From NCBI GenBank assembly GCA_964017155.1, contig OZ024861.1, positions 31,774,377-31,838,376 of the forward strand: a stretch of DNA of 64,000 nucleotides. The letters run 5' to 3'. Shown in pieces: positions 36,859 to 48,596 of the stretch; position 1 is the stretch's first letter, and every line of letters begins with the position of its first letter. Source of the DNA: Oasisia sp. SBJ-2009 (taxonomy: Eukaryota > Annelida > Polychaeta > Sabellida > Siboglinidae). Made by a program: the position numbers and the translations under genes. Below the pieces are notes generated by a model. The model was not told the origin of the DNA, ran no database searches, and saw nothing but the letters and a program-made list of their open reading frames with translations.

Positions 36859-37739
36859 GTTGTACATAGCATGCAAAATAAATATGTGAGGAATGATGAC
36901 CGATAGATTATCAACGTCAAAGTTCTGTTTTTGTTTATGCAGAATTTCTGTAGGCGTCTTCGCATGTCTGTTTGTATTCCATATAATCCACACCTCAAAT
37001 TGGCTTGTATTAAAATATGCAACAGCATTGCAAGTCTGCGACCCATCTTGACTGACTGCCAATTATATGAAAGGGATATATTCGTGACAGGCAGTCACAT
37101 CTAAGTATTGACAACAAGAGACGCATTAGTAGCCATGTTGATGGCTTTGCTCGGTGTGTAGGTGATGTGTCCATGTCACCGAAATGTGTCTCTGTGGGTG
37201 GGGTGTGTTGGAACAGTACATACGCGGGAACAGTATCTAGTGCATGCATTGACGCGTAACTCATCTGTGCGCTAAGCCAGTACAAACACGCTGGTATTGT
37301 GCTCGATGAAACGCTAAATCCAGGCTGCCTGAGGACTGTGGTACTGTTCCCGGGCCATTGAGTGTGACCCTAACGCCCGGTTGACACAGGACACTGTGAA
37401 TACCTGCCTCACTGAGCAGCCTGACTGCCTGGCAAGCTTAAACTTGCCTCGGCTGTCGGAACACATAATTGCTCACCGACGGCATTGTTGCATTTACTGT
37501 ACTCTAGCCGCTCGGGCTGTCGGACTAATACTAACTCTGGGCTGGTTAACTGTGCAGGTAAGCTTGTGGGATTTATTAATAAATATTTTATCGTTTTTGT
37601 GATTTTAGTACATGTGATGTTTTTGTGATTTTAGTACATGTGATGATTTGTAAGGTTAATGTGTGTTAAGTATTCTGGTCGTAAGTGTATACGTAATTTC
37701 CCTGTAACATTTCTACAGTTGGGAAGTACAAATATGAAT

Positions 37740-38075
37740 AATGATAGCACTTAAGTAATGAGTTAGCATGAGTATGAGTACCTCTTAAAGTATTTGTATG
37801 AGTAGGTCATATTTAATCCTTTTCTAGTTCAAATGACCTGACCAATCAGTAAACAGTACCCGTGACAGCGTGTGAGACTGAAGATCATAATACAAGATGT
37901 AGCGATAAAATACATTAATTTCTTTTGGCGAAGTACTGGGTACTCCCAAAATACTCATATTTTAATGAGTACAAGTACTTTATATACAACTACAAGTGTG
38001 AGCAATGAGTACATTGTGAAAAATCAGTACTTGAGTACCAGCAAGTATGAGTCATGACTACTGGGTACTTTGGCT
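37740..38075. repeat. GAGTACTT-rich repeat, possible MITE
   Basis: GAGTAC, AGTACT and their variants occur more than ten times, with ACTGGGTACT at 37934 and 38070. The right edge abuts the acceptor of the exon at 38080. Ends and duplication were not resolved. Confidence 0.4.
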
Positions 38076-38079
38076 GCAG

Positions 38080-38193
38080 TCGAGCTATTTAAGAGGACAG
38101 GCATCAAACAGACTGACAACGCTGGGTCCCTGGTGGTCCCTGGTCATACTCAATACTTCCTTGTCCACTGTCATGTGGAGGGTGTCGCTTTAG
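38080..38193 (+). CDS. Unrecognised exon candidate
   Basis: Acceptor GGCTGCAG and donor TTAG|GTAGGA bound 114 nt. The frame reads ELFKRTGIKQTDNAGSLVVP then GHTQYFLVHCHVEGVAL (37 codons, with split codons at both ends). It looks like part of a beta-rich domain, but no family can be named. One other frame is also almost open, ending in TAG at the donor. Confidence 0.45.
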   Translation, partial: SSYLRGQASNRLTTLGPWWSLVILNTSLSTVMWRVSL

Positions 38194-39510
38194 GTAGGAA
38201 TCTCCTTTCAAAATCAAGAGAAATATATATGTTGGTTGGTTTAGGTCTGTGTCCACTGTACAGATGTAATTGTTTGTTGTCACTTTATTGTTGCATTAAA
38301 TGTATTCAGAATAGTGTTTATTCGATTGATAGTTAAATACTGTAGTTATATTTTGATATAAAATAATCAGCGAAATTTCTATATAGTGTAGACTGACTGT
38401 CATTGTAAATTTGGTAGTTACTGGGGCTCTGACGTTTATCATTCTACTGTAGTACTTTACTGCTCAGTTGTTATTATAATATATTCAAGTATCTTTTTGG
38501 TCGATACCTTTTCTAGCCATGTAAATAACGTTTCGACCAATCTTCTCAATACAATTGCATATGTATGTAAGTCCTTGTTAGCTGTAGCCAACAAGACATA
38601 CAATCCCAGGGTCCAGCCATTCCTAGTGTCTGTGAATACACTCATTTATGTGGTAGATAGATCCTGTTCATGTCTTCCAATGATAGTTCAGAACAATTAA
38701 GTGGCCTGTCGGTACAAGCTTCACAAGGTGTAAGCTGAACACGTGTACATGTACTGTGAATGAATGCAGAATACAAGCAACGTGACTCAGAAGTTCTGCC
38801 AACAATAACATGTACTATCTATTTGTAGCAGTCGTTTCCTTACATAAAACTACAGATATTGGATGTCTGAAGATCAGGGAGTGTGTAAATGTTAGTAAGA
38901 TATGTAACATTTTGGATCACGTACAGGGTTGTTTTCTTTGTGAGGCTGAATACTGTATTGAAGGTTTTTTACTTAAAGTTCTGCTATTTACCCTCACTGT
39001 GGTTCTTATATGATACATGTTTTATAATATTACAGTACTTACTAATTAATTAAATTCTTATGACTCTTATATGTAGTGTTTTCCTGGGCAGTCACTTGTG
39101 GGATCATAGTTACCATGGGTAATTGTTCCATTGATCTTGAAGTTCTAAAGAAGAAGACATAAAAATACATGTTTTTGTTAAGCTTAGTATATGAAGTCTG
39201 TTACTGGAAACGTGAAAGTAACCAAGTTGTAGTAGTACAAGCATTTCACTTGTTCATATAAAGTGGAGTAAATGTGAATATATAATTATTTGGCAGCACA
39301 TCTATATGAGGTCACACATTGATATACATTGTGTTACATCTGGATTGACAGGGTTGTGTATCATTTCACCTGTATTTTTAGCAGTTAGAAATGGCACGAA
39401 AAATAGAAACACATGGACGAAATGACACCAATGTCATCATCGGGCTTGATGGACAGTAGAGAGAGATATATATATTATATATATATATACATGTTATATG
39501 TATATACATG

Positions 39511-39550
<40 letters not shown>

Positions 39551-40878
39551 TAAGGAGCCAGTGGTTGCTATAAAAGATGGGATACTTAGTGTGTATTTAT
39601 GGGTGTTATACTTATATAAGTCTGTTGAGTGTGCAAGGTTGCAAGCAATAGGATTTGCTGCTCGAGTCATTCGTTCTTTCATCTGGTCTTTAGTAGGTTC
39701 TTTCAACTGGCACCATAAATGGCTGTCAGTGTGTCTTCATTAAATAGGAGTTCTCTATTACAAAGCACTACTTGGAATTATTGGCCGATACCTGTTGAAT
39801 AGTAATCATCCAATGGTTTTGCAAGTCACATCTACTATTCTAGTATATGAAACATTTATTGAACTGGTCTTTTATTTAGTCTGAGGCCAGTGTTCAAGAT
39901 TATCAGTAAATCTGTGTGTCATGGCACACTTAAAATCAGTAGATTTTGTGTTAGGGTTTGAGTCTTGAGGAACTTATTAATTTGTTATATGGGTGTATTT
40001 TGTTTCACTTCCATGCCTGTTTGTAGCCCATAAGGCTTGCTCAAGATCTTCCTATCCCAGTGCTCCCTTTGTCTTCATCCTTTAGGACACCATAAGTGAG
40101 CCCAATAGCATTAAAGAGTTCTTCCTCCATGGTTACAGGTAGCATGCATGTAACGATGTAACTCTCCAAGATCCCCTAAACCATGACACACCTGGTTGCT
40201 AGGCAACCACTGATACTGCAGATTCATGGTATTAATTATTATGACAGTGACTGGTGATGTCATTCCATTAATGACGGAGAAAAAAACATTTTAGTGTCAC
40301 AAGTAGAAGGTTATATCTAGATTGCTGATACAGCTAGCTGTTTTTTCTTTTAGAGTTCCTGTTGACTTGACATTTGCAGTCAGGTTTCAACCCTATTGTT
40401 TTCTACAGTGAAGTGGTGTGATGGTGCTGCCACCTACTGGAGTATGTGTTGGATACTCTGATTGGTGTCTGTAATCTCTATATTCTGTCTAATGAGTCAC
40501 CCGCTAGCCTTCTACAGTCAAGGCTGGGGGAAGCAGCAAAGAATTACAGAGGAGGGAGCTGGGAAGAAAGCTGGACACAAGACCTGGGAAGGACTGGCAT
40601 GAATAGCCATGATTGGATGGTCATTACAGACGACAGACAGAAGCATAAAGAACTGACAAGAAAAGAAGGACTAGTGAATGACGTGACCCCTACCACACAA
40701 GGCAGTAAGAAGTGCTAGTCTCAGATCTGGGATCATCTGCAACCCTGATGTTTTGAATGACGTTGATACATGTTTTGGTGATGGTGGTTGAACTATTTCT
40801 CTTGAACTCTCCATTCCCAAGTTCCATGTCTGTGTAGCGTAGTGTATTCCCATACTATGTTTGTCAGACCAGGAACCA
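38194..40878. other. Non-coding interval left of the 41 bp minisatellite
   Basis: AT array at about 39465-39548 and a possible LINE tail (40516-40716). Otherwise nothing identifiable. Confidence 0.5.
40516..40716 (+). pseudogene. Possible LINE C-terminal fragment
   Basis: NYRGGSWEESWTQDLGRTGM then DDRQKHKELTR resembles the 'W..DL...G....A.DR..W..L' tail of LINE ORF2 proteins, ending at a TAG. The similarity is loose and the call is tentative. Confidence 0.3.
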
Positions 40879-43672
40879 ATGACATCCTCCCTCTGTCCAC
40901 ACAGCCTGTAGTAGACCCAATGACATCCTCCCTCTGTCCACACAGCCTGTAGTAGACCCAATGACATCCTCCCCCCTGTCCACACAGCCTGTAGTAGACC
41001 CAATGACATCCTTCCTCTGTCCACACAGCCTGTAGTAGACCCAATGACACCCTCTCTGTCCATACAGCCTGTAGTAGACCCAATGACATCCTCTCTGTCC
41101 ACACAGCCTGTAGTAGACCCAATGACACCCTCTCTGTCCACACAGCCTGTAGTAGACCCAATGACATCCTCCCTCTGTCCACACAGCCTGTAGTAGACCC
41201 AATGACATCCTCCCCTCTGTCCACACAGCCTGTAGTAGACCCAATGACACCCTCTCTGTCCACACAGCCTGTAGTAGACCCAATGACATCCTCCCCCCTG
41301 TCCACACAGCCTGTAGTAGACCCAATGACATCCTCCCCCCTGTCCACACAGCCTGCAGTAGACCCAATGACATCCTCCCCCCTGTCCACACAGCCTGTAG
41401 TAGACCCAATGACATCCTCCCCCCTGTCCACACAGCCTGTAGTAGACCCAATGACATCCTCCCTCTGTCCACACAGCCTGTAGTAGACCCAATGACACCC
41501 TCTCTGTCCACACAGCCTGTAGTAGACCCAATGACATCCTCCCCCTGTCCACACAGCCTGCAGTAGACCCAATGACATCCTCCCCCCTGTCCACACAGCC
41601 TGTAGTAGACCCAATGACACCCCCCCCTGTCCACACAGCCTGTAGTAGACCCAATGACACCCCCTCTGTCCACACAGCCTGTAGTAGACCCAATGACACC
41701 CTCTCTGTCCACACAGCCTGTAGTAGACCCAATGACACCCTCTCTGTCCACACAGCCTGCAGTAGACCCAATGACATCCTCCCTCTGTCCATACAGCCTG
41801 CAGTAGACCCAATGACATCCTTTCTCTGTCCCCACAGCCTGTAGTAGACACAATGACATCCTCCCCCCTGTCCACACAGCATGTAGTAGACCCAATGACA
41901 TCCTCCCTCTGTCCACACAGCCTGTAGTAGACCCAATGACATCCTCCCCCCTGTCCACACAGCCTGTAGTAGACCCAATGACATCCTCCCCCCTGTCCAC
42001 ACAGCCTGTAGTAGACACAATGACATCCTCCCCCCTGTCCACACAGCGTGTAGTAGACCCAATGACATCCTCCCTCTGTCCACACAGCCTGTAGTAGACC
42101 CAATGACATCCTCCCCCCTGTCCACACAGCCTGTAGTAGACCCAATGACATCCTCCCTCTGTCCACACAGCCTGTAGTAGACCCAATGACATCCTCCCCC
42201 CTGTCCACACAGCCTGTAGTAGACCCAATGACATCCTCCCTCTGTCCACACAGCCTGTAGTAGACCCAATGACATCCTCCCCCTCTGTCCACACAGCCTG
42301 TAGTAGACCCAATGACATCCTCCCTCTGTCCACACAGCCTGTAGTAGACCCAATGACATCCCCCCCTGTCCACACAGCCTGTGGTAGACCCAATGACATC
42401 CTCCCCCCTGTCCACACAGCCTGCAGTAGACCCAATGACATCCTCCCTCTGTCCACACAGCCTGTAGTAGACCCAATGACACCCTCTCTGTCCACACAGC
42501 CTGTAGTAGACCCAATGACATCCTCCCTCTGTCCAAACAGCCTGTAGTAGACCCAATGACATCCTCCCTCTGTCCACACAGCCTGTAGTAGACCCAATGA
42601 CATCCTCCCTCTGTCCACACAGCGTGTAGTAGACCCAATGACATCCTCCCTCTGTCCACACAGCCTGTAGTAGACCCAATGACATCCTCCCTCTGTCCAC
42701 ACAGCCTGTAGTAGACCCAATGACACCCTCTCTGTCCACACAGCCTGTAGTAGACCCAATGACATCCTCCCTCTGTCCACACAGCCTGTAGTAGACCCAA
42801 TGACAACCTCCCTCTGTCCACACAGCCTGTAGTAGACCCAATGACATCCTCCCTCTGTCCACACAGCCTGTAGTAGACCCAATGACACCCTCTCTGTCCA
42901 CACAGCCTGTAGTAGACCCAATGACATCCTCCCTCTGTCCACACAGCCTGTAGTAGACCCAATGACAACCTCCCTCTGTCCACACAGCCTGTAGTAGACC
43001 CAATGACATCCTCCCTCTGTCCACACAGCCTGCAGTAGACCCAATGACATCCTCCCTCTGTCCACACAGCCTGTAGTAGACCCAATGACACCCGCTCTGT
43101 CCACACAGCCTGTAGTAGACCCAATGACATCCTCCCTCTGTCCACACAGCCTGTAGTAGACCCAATGACACCCTCTCTGTCCATACAGCCTGTAGTAGAC
43201 CCAATGACATCCTCCCTCTGTCCACACAGCCTGTAGTAGACCCAATGACATCCTCCCTCTGTCCACACAGCCTGCAGTAGACCCAGTGACATCCTCCCTC
43301 TGTCCACACAGCCTGTAGTAGACCCAATGACATCCTCCCTCTGTCCACACAGCCTGTAGTAGACCCAATGACACCCTCTCTGTCCATACAGCCTGTAGTA
43401 GACCCAATGACACCCTCTCTGTCCACACAGCCTGTAGTAGACCCAATGACATCCTCCCTCTGTCCACACAGCCTGCAGTAGACCCAATGACACCCCCTCT
43501 GTCCACACAGCCTGCAGTAGACCCAATGACACCCCCTCTGTCCACACAGCCTGCAGTAGACCCAATGGCACCCCCTCTGTCCACACAGCCTGCAGTAGAC
43601 CCAATGACACCCTCTCTGTCCACACAGCCTGCAGTAGACCCAATGACACCCCCTCTGTCCACACAGCCTGCA
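40879..43672. repeat. 41 bp-unit minisatellite, about 68 copies
   Basis: Unit: GACATCCTCCCTCTGTCCAC then ACAGCCTGTAGTAGACCCAAT (41 bp). Variants of 39 bp (ACCCTCTCTG) and 42 bp (TCCTCCCCCCTG) differ only in the pyrimidine segment. The minus strand has no stop in any frame of the unit, which explains three overlapping open frames of more than 900 codons. Local blocks of about four units are themselves duplicated (162 and 166 bp spacings). Confidence 0.95.
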
Positions 43673-44943
43673 GGTGGCCAACATCAGGTGACAACTGTTA
43701 TCACTGCAGGTGGCACCTACTAACTGTTTGACACAAGGCACAATGGCCACCTCCCAGGTGACATTTACACTGGGTAATTACCCAGACAGTGTGACATTGA
43801 CACAGAGATGCCTAGACACAATAATACCCTAAACCCACACTGTGTCACCAAGTGTCACATGAGCCCTGTGTGGGTGGCACTATCTGTCACTGAGAGTCAC
43901 ATCTCCTCATTATTGATCCTTGTCTGTGAAAGTGCAACTGGTCCATGTTGTCCTGTCCAATTTATCTGTCAGTTGACTGGCAGTAAAGGCACGATTACGC
44001 ATTTTTATAATGATTGTTAGGATCGGTTCCTCTCAATGTTTTAGTATTCTCTTTGACAGAAATGACAGCTTGTGATAAAAACTCTAATGAAAATTTATAT
44101 CCACCATAAAAATTATATCCATTTGGAATGTTTCACTTTTGAGTGCTCCGCATTTGAACAGCATAAAATGATGTACATTAATTTTAGTTAAATAGGGTGC
44201 AACATAAAACAATATTACAATAATTATAAACCAAAAACATGTACACCTTTATTTCATGTCAATAAATAAAATACTTATAATAAAAATTTGGTATTAGTAT
44301 ATTTCTATATTTGGAATGCACATAATAATGTTTCATATATCCATGTGGAGAAATTCAACACTAAGGACAGCATAAGTAGTTTATTAGGTATATACTCCAA
44401 AACAAATTAGAATTAGTATTGGTCATGAATGAATAGCAGTGGTACAATAAAAGCCCAACTTTAGATCTCTCTACCTCTGAAATTACCAGATGAATGCATA
44501 CATTCATTCAGTACAGATTCAGAATATCCAGGTAAAAATGATTTTGTAGCTCTATATTATCTTAAAACTACAAACATTAATAACTATTAGAATTAAAAAG
44601 TTATTCAAAGCCACTTGCCTCATCCACAAGTGTGCATGGGCCCTATATTGAATAAACCATAACTTCATAAATAATTTGAATTTAGCATTGGAATTTTGCA
44701 TGCAGCCATCATTTACATAAATGAACACGTGGGTGGAATTTCCTCAGAAATAGAGATGATCACCCAGAGACCTCTGGTTGAGTTGGCGTGGAATGACCCA
44801 TTGGTAATTAATAACTGCTATGTTTGGTCTATGGTTTCACAGGTGGCATGGAAGCCAGTCATAGATATTACATACAAAACCAATACTGTGCTCTCACTGG
44901 CTTGACTTGACAGCAACAGCTATTTTGCTACTTCTTCACTGTC
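43673..44943. other. Right flank of the minisatellite
   Basis: AT-rich non-coding DNA. A weak exon-like stretch (about 44686-44804, containing AAIIYINEHVGGISSEIEM) was seen but not accepted. Confidence 0.5.
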
Positions 44944-44949
44944 AGTTTG

Positions 44950-45778
44950 CAGAGCTGCCAAGTCTCCCGATTTATCGGGAGATCTCCCGGAAATATAGCA
45001 AAATAAACCCAATCTCCCGGTTTTTATTTGCAATCTCCCGCAAAAGAATCGTTTTGTCTTTTTTACACGTATTTTTCGATTTTTTTGCCGGCGCACCGTT
45101 TTGCCAGCTGTGAATCATCTACGGTACACGGAAAGTGCTGAGAGCAGCCGAGCGGAGACAATAGAAGTATATCCAACCGCAAGGTCTGTGATCTGTTGGC
45201 CTTCAAGGTCAATGCAAGCAGCAGCTGCTACGGTATAAAACTTGACAGAGGCCTGGCAGATGGTGTCAGGAAGGCAGTCAGCAAGGCGAAAGCTGACCTT
45301 GCGGTAGCAAGAGCTGAAGAACACATGATGGAAATGAAGACGCTAGAAGAGCACATCTAGAAATGGACAGAAATGCAGTTCTGCTTGAACTATTTATTTT
45401 TGACTGCTGTTTATAGCTAAAATAAACTGTTACAATACCACAACCACGACCATTTTTATAATAGTGAAAATATAAATTAATTATATATCCGCACATGAAA
45501 GTTTAAATTATAAAATATTATTATTTAAAATATAGTTCACTTTTGAAGAGTTATAGGTGCTAAATATAAGCAAAATCGGCAGGAAATCACGTATTTGGCA
45601 TTCTCAATTACAATTTTTCTCCGGGGGGGGGGGGCATGCCCCCGGACCTCCCTAGCATTCTCGGTTGCTTCGCAACCTAGGGCAAGACGCTTTGCGTCTT
45701 GCATATATTTCTCCCTCTTTTGACATACTGTAGGAGGGAGATCTCCCGCATCACACTCAATTCAACTTGGTAGCTCTG
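44950..45778. mobile_element. 829 bp TIR transposon with 6 bp target duplication
   Basis: Ends CAGAGCTGCCAAGT and ACTTGGTAGCTCTG are inverted (13 of 14 match) and flanked by the exact direct repeat AGTTTG (44944-44949, 45779-45784). Subterminal GGGAGATCTCCCG motifs occur at both ends. A 61-codon open segment (45178-45360, RKVCDLLAFKVNASSS... KAKADLAVARAEEH) resembles the tail of a BED/hAT-like transposase, but is too short to classify. A 6 bp duplication is unusual for hAT (normally 8 bp). Confidence 0.75.
45178..45360 (+). pseudogene. Residual transposase-like C-terminal segment
   Basis: Open over 61 codons to TAG, with RKVCDLLAFKVNASSS, RGLADGVRKAVSKAKADLA and HMMEMKTLEEHI. The pattern 'V.DLL..K.N....CY......L......A' occurs near the C-terminus of some hAT-related proteins. 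Family assignment is inference. Confidence 0.35.
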
Positions 45779-46038
45779 AGTTTGTCACCATCTCCATTGC
45801 AACCATCTTGGTGCTCGGCCAACCGTGACAGGACTGGTATTGATGGGGCAGTAGGGCATGGCCGATCAACCACATCCAATCCTAGTGGAAACACTGGACT
45901 GATAATTGATTGCTGTCAGCCTCCTGCCAATGTGCAGGTTGTGTTAAATTATGCATAGACTGCAGGTCGTGTTGTTGGCTTACCTGAGTTGCTCAGGTGA
46001 AGTGGAGTTTGTTGCCGGGGTAGAGCTGGTGGAGCAAG

Positions 46039-46061
46039 ATGAAGCCGGAGTCTAAGCACAG
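46039..46061 (+). CDS. Candidate alternative first coding exon A (MKPESKH-)
   Basis: ATGAAGCCGGAGTCTAAGCA followed by CAG|GTACGC. It ends with two bases (AG) of a split codon, the phase required by the acceptor at 60780. The upstream DNA lacks in-frame coding and is somewhat GC-richer, as for a 5' UTR. Very short, so tentative. Confidence 0.35.
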
Positions 46062-46389
46062 GTACGCAGTTCTGTTGACGTTTTTAGATATCATTTGTCG
46101 TTTACCTGTGCCGTAACCAGTTTATTTTTTCAGACACTGTTGTGGAATTGTACTTGTGTAACCCACGTCATATCTTCCAGCACGAAAGGCAACAAAAGAC
46201 AGTTCATGTGGTCTGTGGCTTGTGCTGCTGATTGTAGTGGTTTAGATGCAGTTTTGCACGATTTAGTATTGTGTTGGGTCGTCTTGTTTTTCTTTCAGAC
46301 GTCCTTCTAATGGCAGTCTTTGTTATGTCGCCCTCCTCTTCCTCAAAGCGTAGCCGATCCACAATCTCCATCTTGTTGTTCAGGGGTTG

Positions 46390-46605
46390 AAATGGTGGTA
46401 GTCTGAGGACTACCAGAAATTCAGTTGGACTACCAAAAATGATGACAGCAGTAGTCTGATGGACTACCAAAAATGTTTGGAATATTTCTCAAATTTTGTG
46501 TTTGTCATGTTATTTTGGTTAAATCCGGGCACTTCCCGACTACCAGATATGTCTGAGGACTACCAGATTTCCCAAATAGGTAGTCCTGCTGACTACCAGA
46601 AAGTG
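46390..46605. repeat. GGACTACCAGAA repeat cluster
   Basis: Five to six copies of GACTACCA(G/A)AA/AT with interspersed GTAGTC complements. Possibly part of an undefined transposon. Confidence 0.45.
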
Positions 46606-48596
46606 TTGAGTTATTTCTACCTGTGTTGTTAGTATGTTGTCCTTGTTACCTTGTGTGGTTATTTGTAAAATTATGTTGTTGGAAATCTTTTGTGTGTGGC
46701 TAGCCTAAGATACTAGTATGTCTTAAAGGTAGCTTGTTTGGAATCTTGAACCTTTCCCTAGATGTGTTTCTGTGATAGGCTGGCATTCTGAGCCATAAAA
46801 TAGAACAGAGTACATCTGTGTTATAATCTCAACTTTGGTCCTGTTTCCATTGGTGTGCCATATTGGCATATTATGCAACTCAGGTAGTCAAAGGGTGTGG
46901 TTTACAGTTCTCATAGACTGAGAGAAACTGTGAAATGAGAACCCTAACTTGTCTCCCTTTGTTACACTATTGACACTAACCTGTCAGTTTCTTTTGGTCT
47001 CTTTGTTTGGTCTCATGATGCTACTTCTCAGTCTCTTCAACTCTTCTGGTGTCTCTTCTGTCATGTCCTTGTCATTTTTTATCCTTTCCTTTGCAGTAAT
47101 CCATAATTGGCGTAGATCTGGTTTGGCACAGGTTGTCGTCATCATAAGCAAAATGAAATCCATGACGTCTGTGAAGTTGTTTGCTTTCCAACTGTGTTGA
47201 TGATTACAGTAATGTAACTAAATGACACTGCTCAAGCAGCAAGATCAAATATTCCTGCATACAGTCATTGCTTTAAAGGTGAAATGAACATGCTAGATTA
47301 AAGGCTGTGGTTAATAGAATATATATATAACATAATTTAACCGTGTAGTATGAATACTTGAAAACAAATATATTTTATAAAATCATGCAAATAAGAATAC
47401 TTCCTCACACACCGCCTATGAAATTTTGCCTTCGGGTGTTTCCGTGAGTGTGACGTCATATGTACCATAGACGCTAGCAGCAGGTTGAGGATTTCAATGG
47501 TATGCTTGGTGTATGGTGTCTTGCGGTGTTCTTCTTCATCGAATAAAACATAGTATTCTGCGTGGCTTTTGGATGCAGCAATGGGGATAATTCCGGAAAG
47601 AGCTTCTTTAGTTTTCGATAGAGAAAGAGCCAAGGCGACGAAGGCAGTGGATCAAACAAGTCGGTCGAGTCAACTGGACACCGACTCGGTGTCGGTGTTC
47701 TCGCTTATGGCTTATGCCAAGATTATTTTGACAGTTCGTGTTTCGTCACAGATCCAGCTGTTTACCAGTCTGTGTGTTTGAAGCCAGGTCGACAACGTTT
47801 GAAGAAATCAACACTAACATGCCCAATAATCCCAACAATTTTTAAGCGAATCCGGGAGATAGAAACGAAGGAAAGGCGAAGCTTGCCTTTCCAGAAACGG
47901 CGGAACTTGGAGATAAGTCGTTCCGATTCTAACATAAAGGGTGGCAAGAATATGTATCAAATATTGGCAAATATAAGGTTATAATTGCACAATTGAGGTT
48001 GGTCCAAATTCTGCGTAAGTGCCCTATTTACGAATGGTTGCTATAATGTCCAACTGAAAAATCAGTTTATTATTACATTTTTAGGGAGCGCATGTTTGTC
48101 AATGATTAGCCTCAGGTCAAGGACCATTTCATGTTCATGTCGTCGTTCGATTCAACCATCATTGAAGAGTTTATTGTAACATTAATATTTCATATCTACA
48201 AACGCATTATATATTATTAGGGCTTGATAATCAAATTGAATATTTCTATTTATTATTAAGTTCACTTGTATACTGGTATTCCACGACATCCAGGCATAAC
48301 CAGTCCAAACACATTTGCTTACAGACATCGTCCAAATTGCATTGACACTTTTAGTGATCGACACATTTCATCTAAACTCCAAGCCTAAAAGTGTTTTCTG
48401 CGTCGTTACTTTTGCCTGGCTAGACGTGAAACTCAACAGTAATAGAATAATCAACCACAGGATTATTATTACTGAATGGAAGAAATAAAGTCTGAAGTTT
48501 ATGCATTACAATAGCGAAATTCCGTGGCAATACGATACCGTTGGTATTAATAAAACTACTATTACTTTTCTGTCTTTGAAAATGTAATATTCCTAT

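Larger units (their letters stand above)
36011..38079. other. Interval between two exon candidates
   Basis: Holds an AT array (36785-36858), a GC-richer patch at 37100-37560 with an open segment ending at a good donor (GTGCAG|GTAAGC at 37558), a doubled 29 bp unit (about 37590-37648) and a GTACT-rich repeat (37740-38075). The 37381-37558 segment does not fit the phases of its neighbours. Confidence 0.5.
45785..47273. other. Interval containing the first alternative start exon
   Basis: Besides the exon at 46039-46061 there is a cluster of GGACTACCAGAA / TAGTCTGA repeats (about 46390-46605) of unknown type. No other feature is supported. Confidence 0.5.

Noticed and set aside
37381..37558. Open segment ending at a strong donor (GTGCAG|GTAAGC)
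   Set aside because: The best frame (DTVNTCLTEQPDCLASLNLP...) ends in phase 0, which does not fit the exon at 38080, and its acceptor is poor. It could be a non-coding exon.
39388..39460. Short frame MARKIETHGRNDTNVIIGLD after a CAG
   Set aside because: Only 22 codons, ending in TAG, with no donor. It may be part of a repeat.
40671..43750. Three overlapping minus-strand open frames of 932-1007 codons
   Set aside because: They are produced entirely by a 41 bp minisatellite unit with no stop codon on that strand. The presence of all three frames at once and frame mixing by 39/41/42 bp units argue against a protein.
44686..44804. Exon-like stretch reading AAIIYINEHVGGISSEIEMI
   Set aside because: The acceptor is weak, the sequence is unrecognised, and no neighbouring exon in a compatible phase could be identified.
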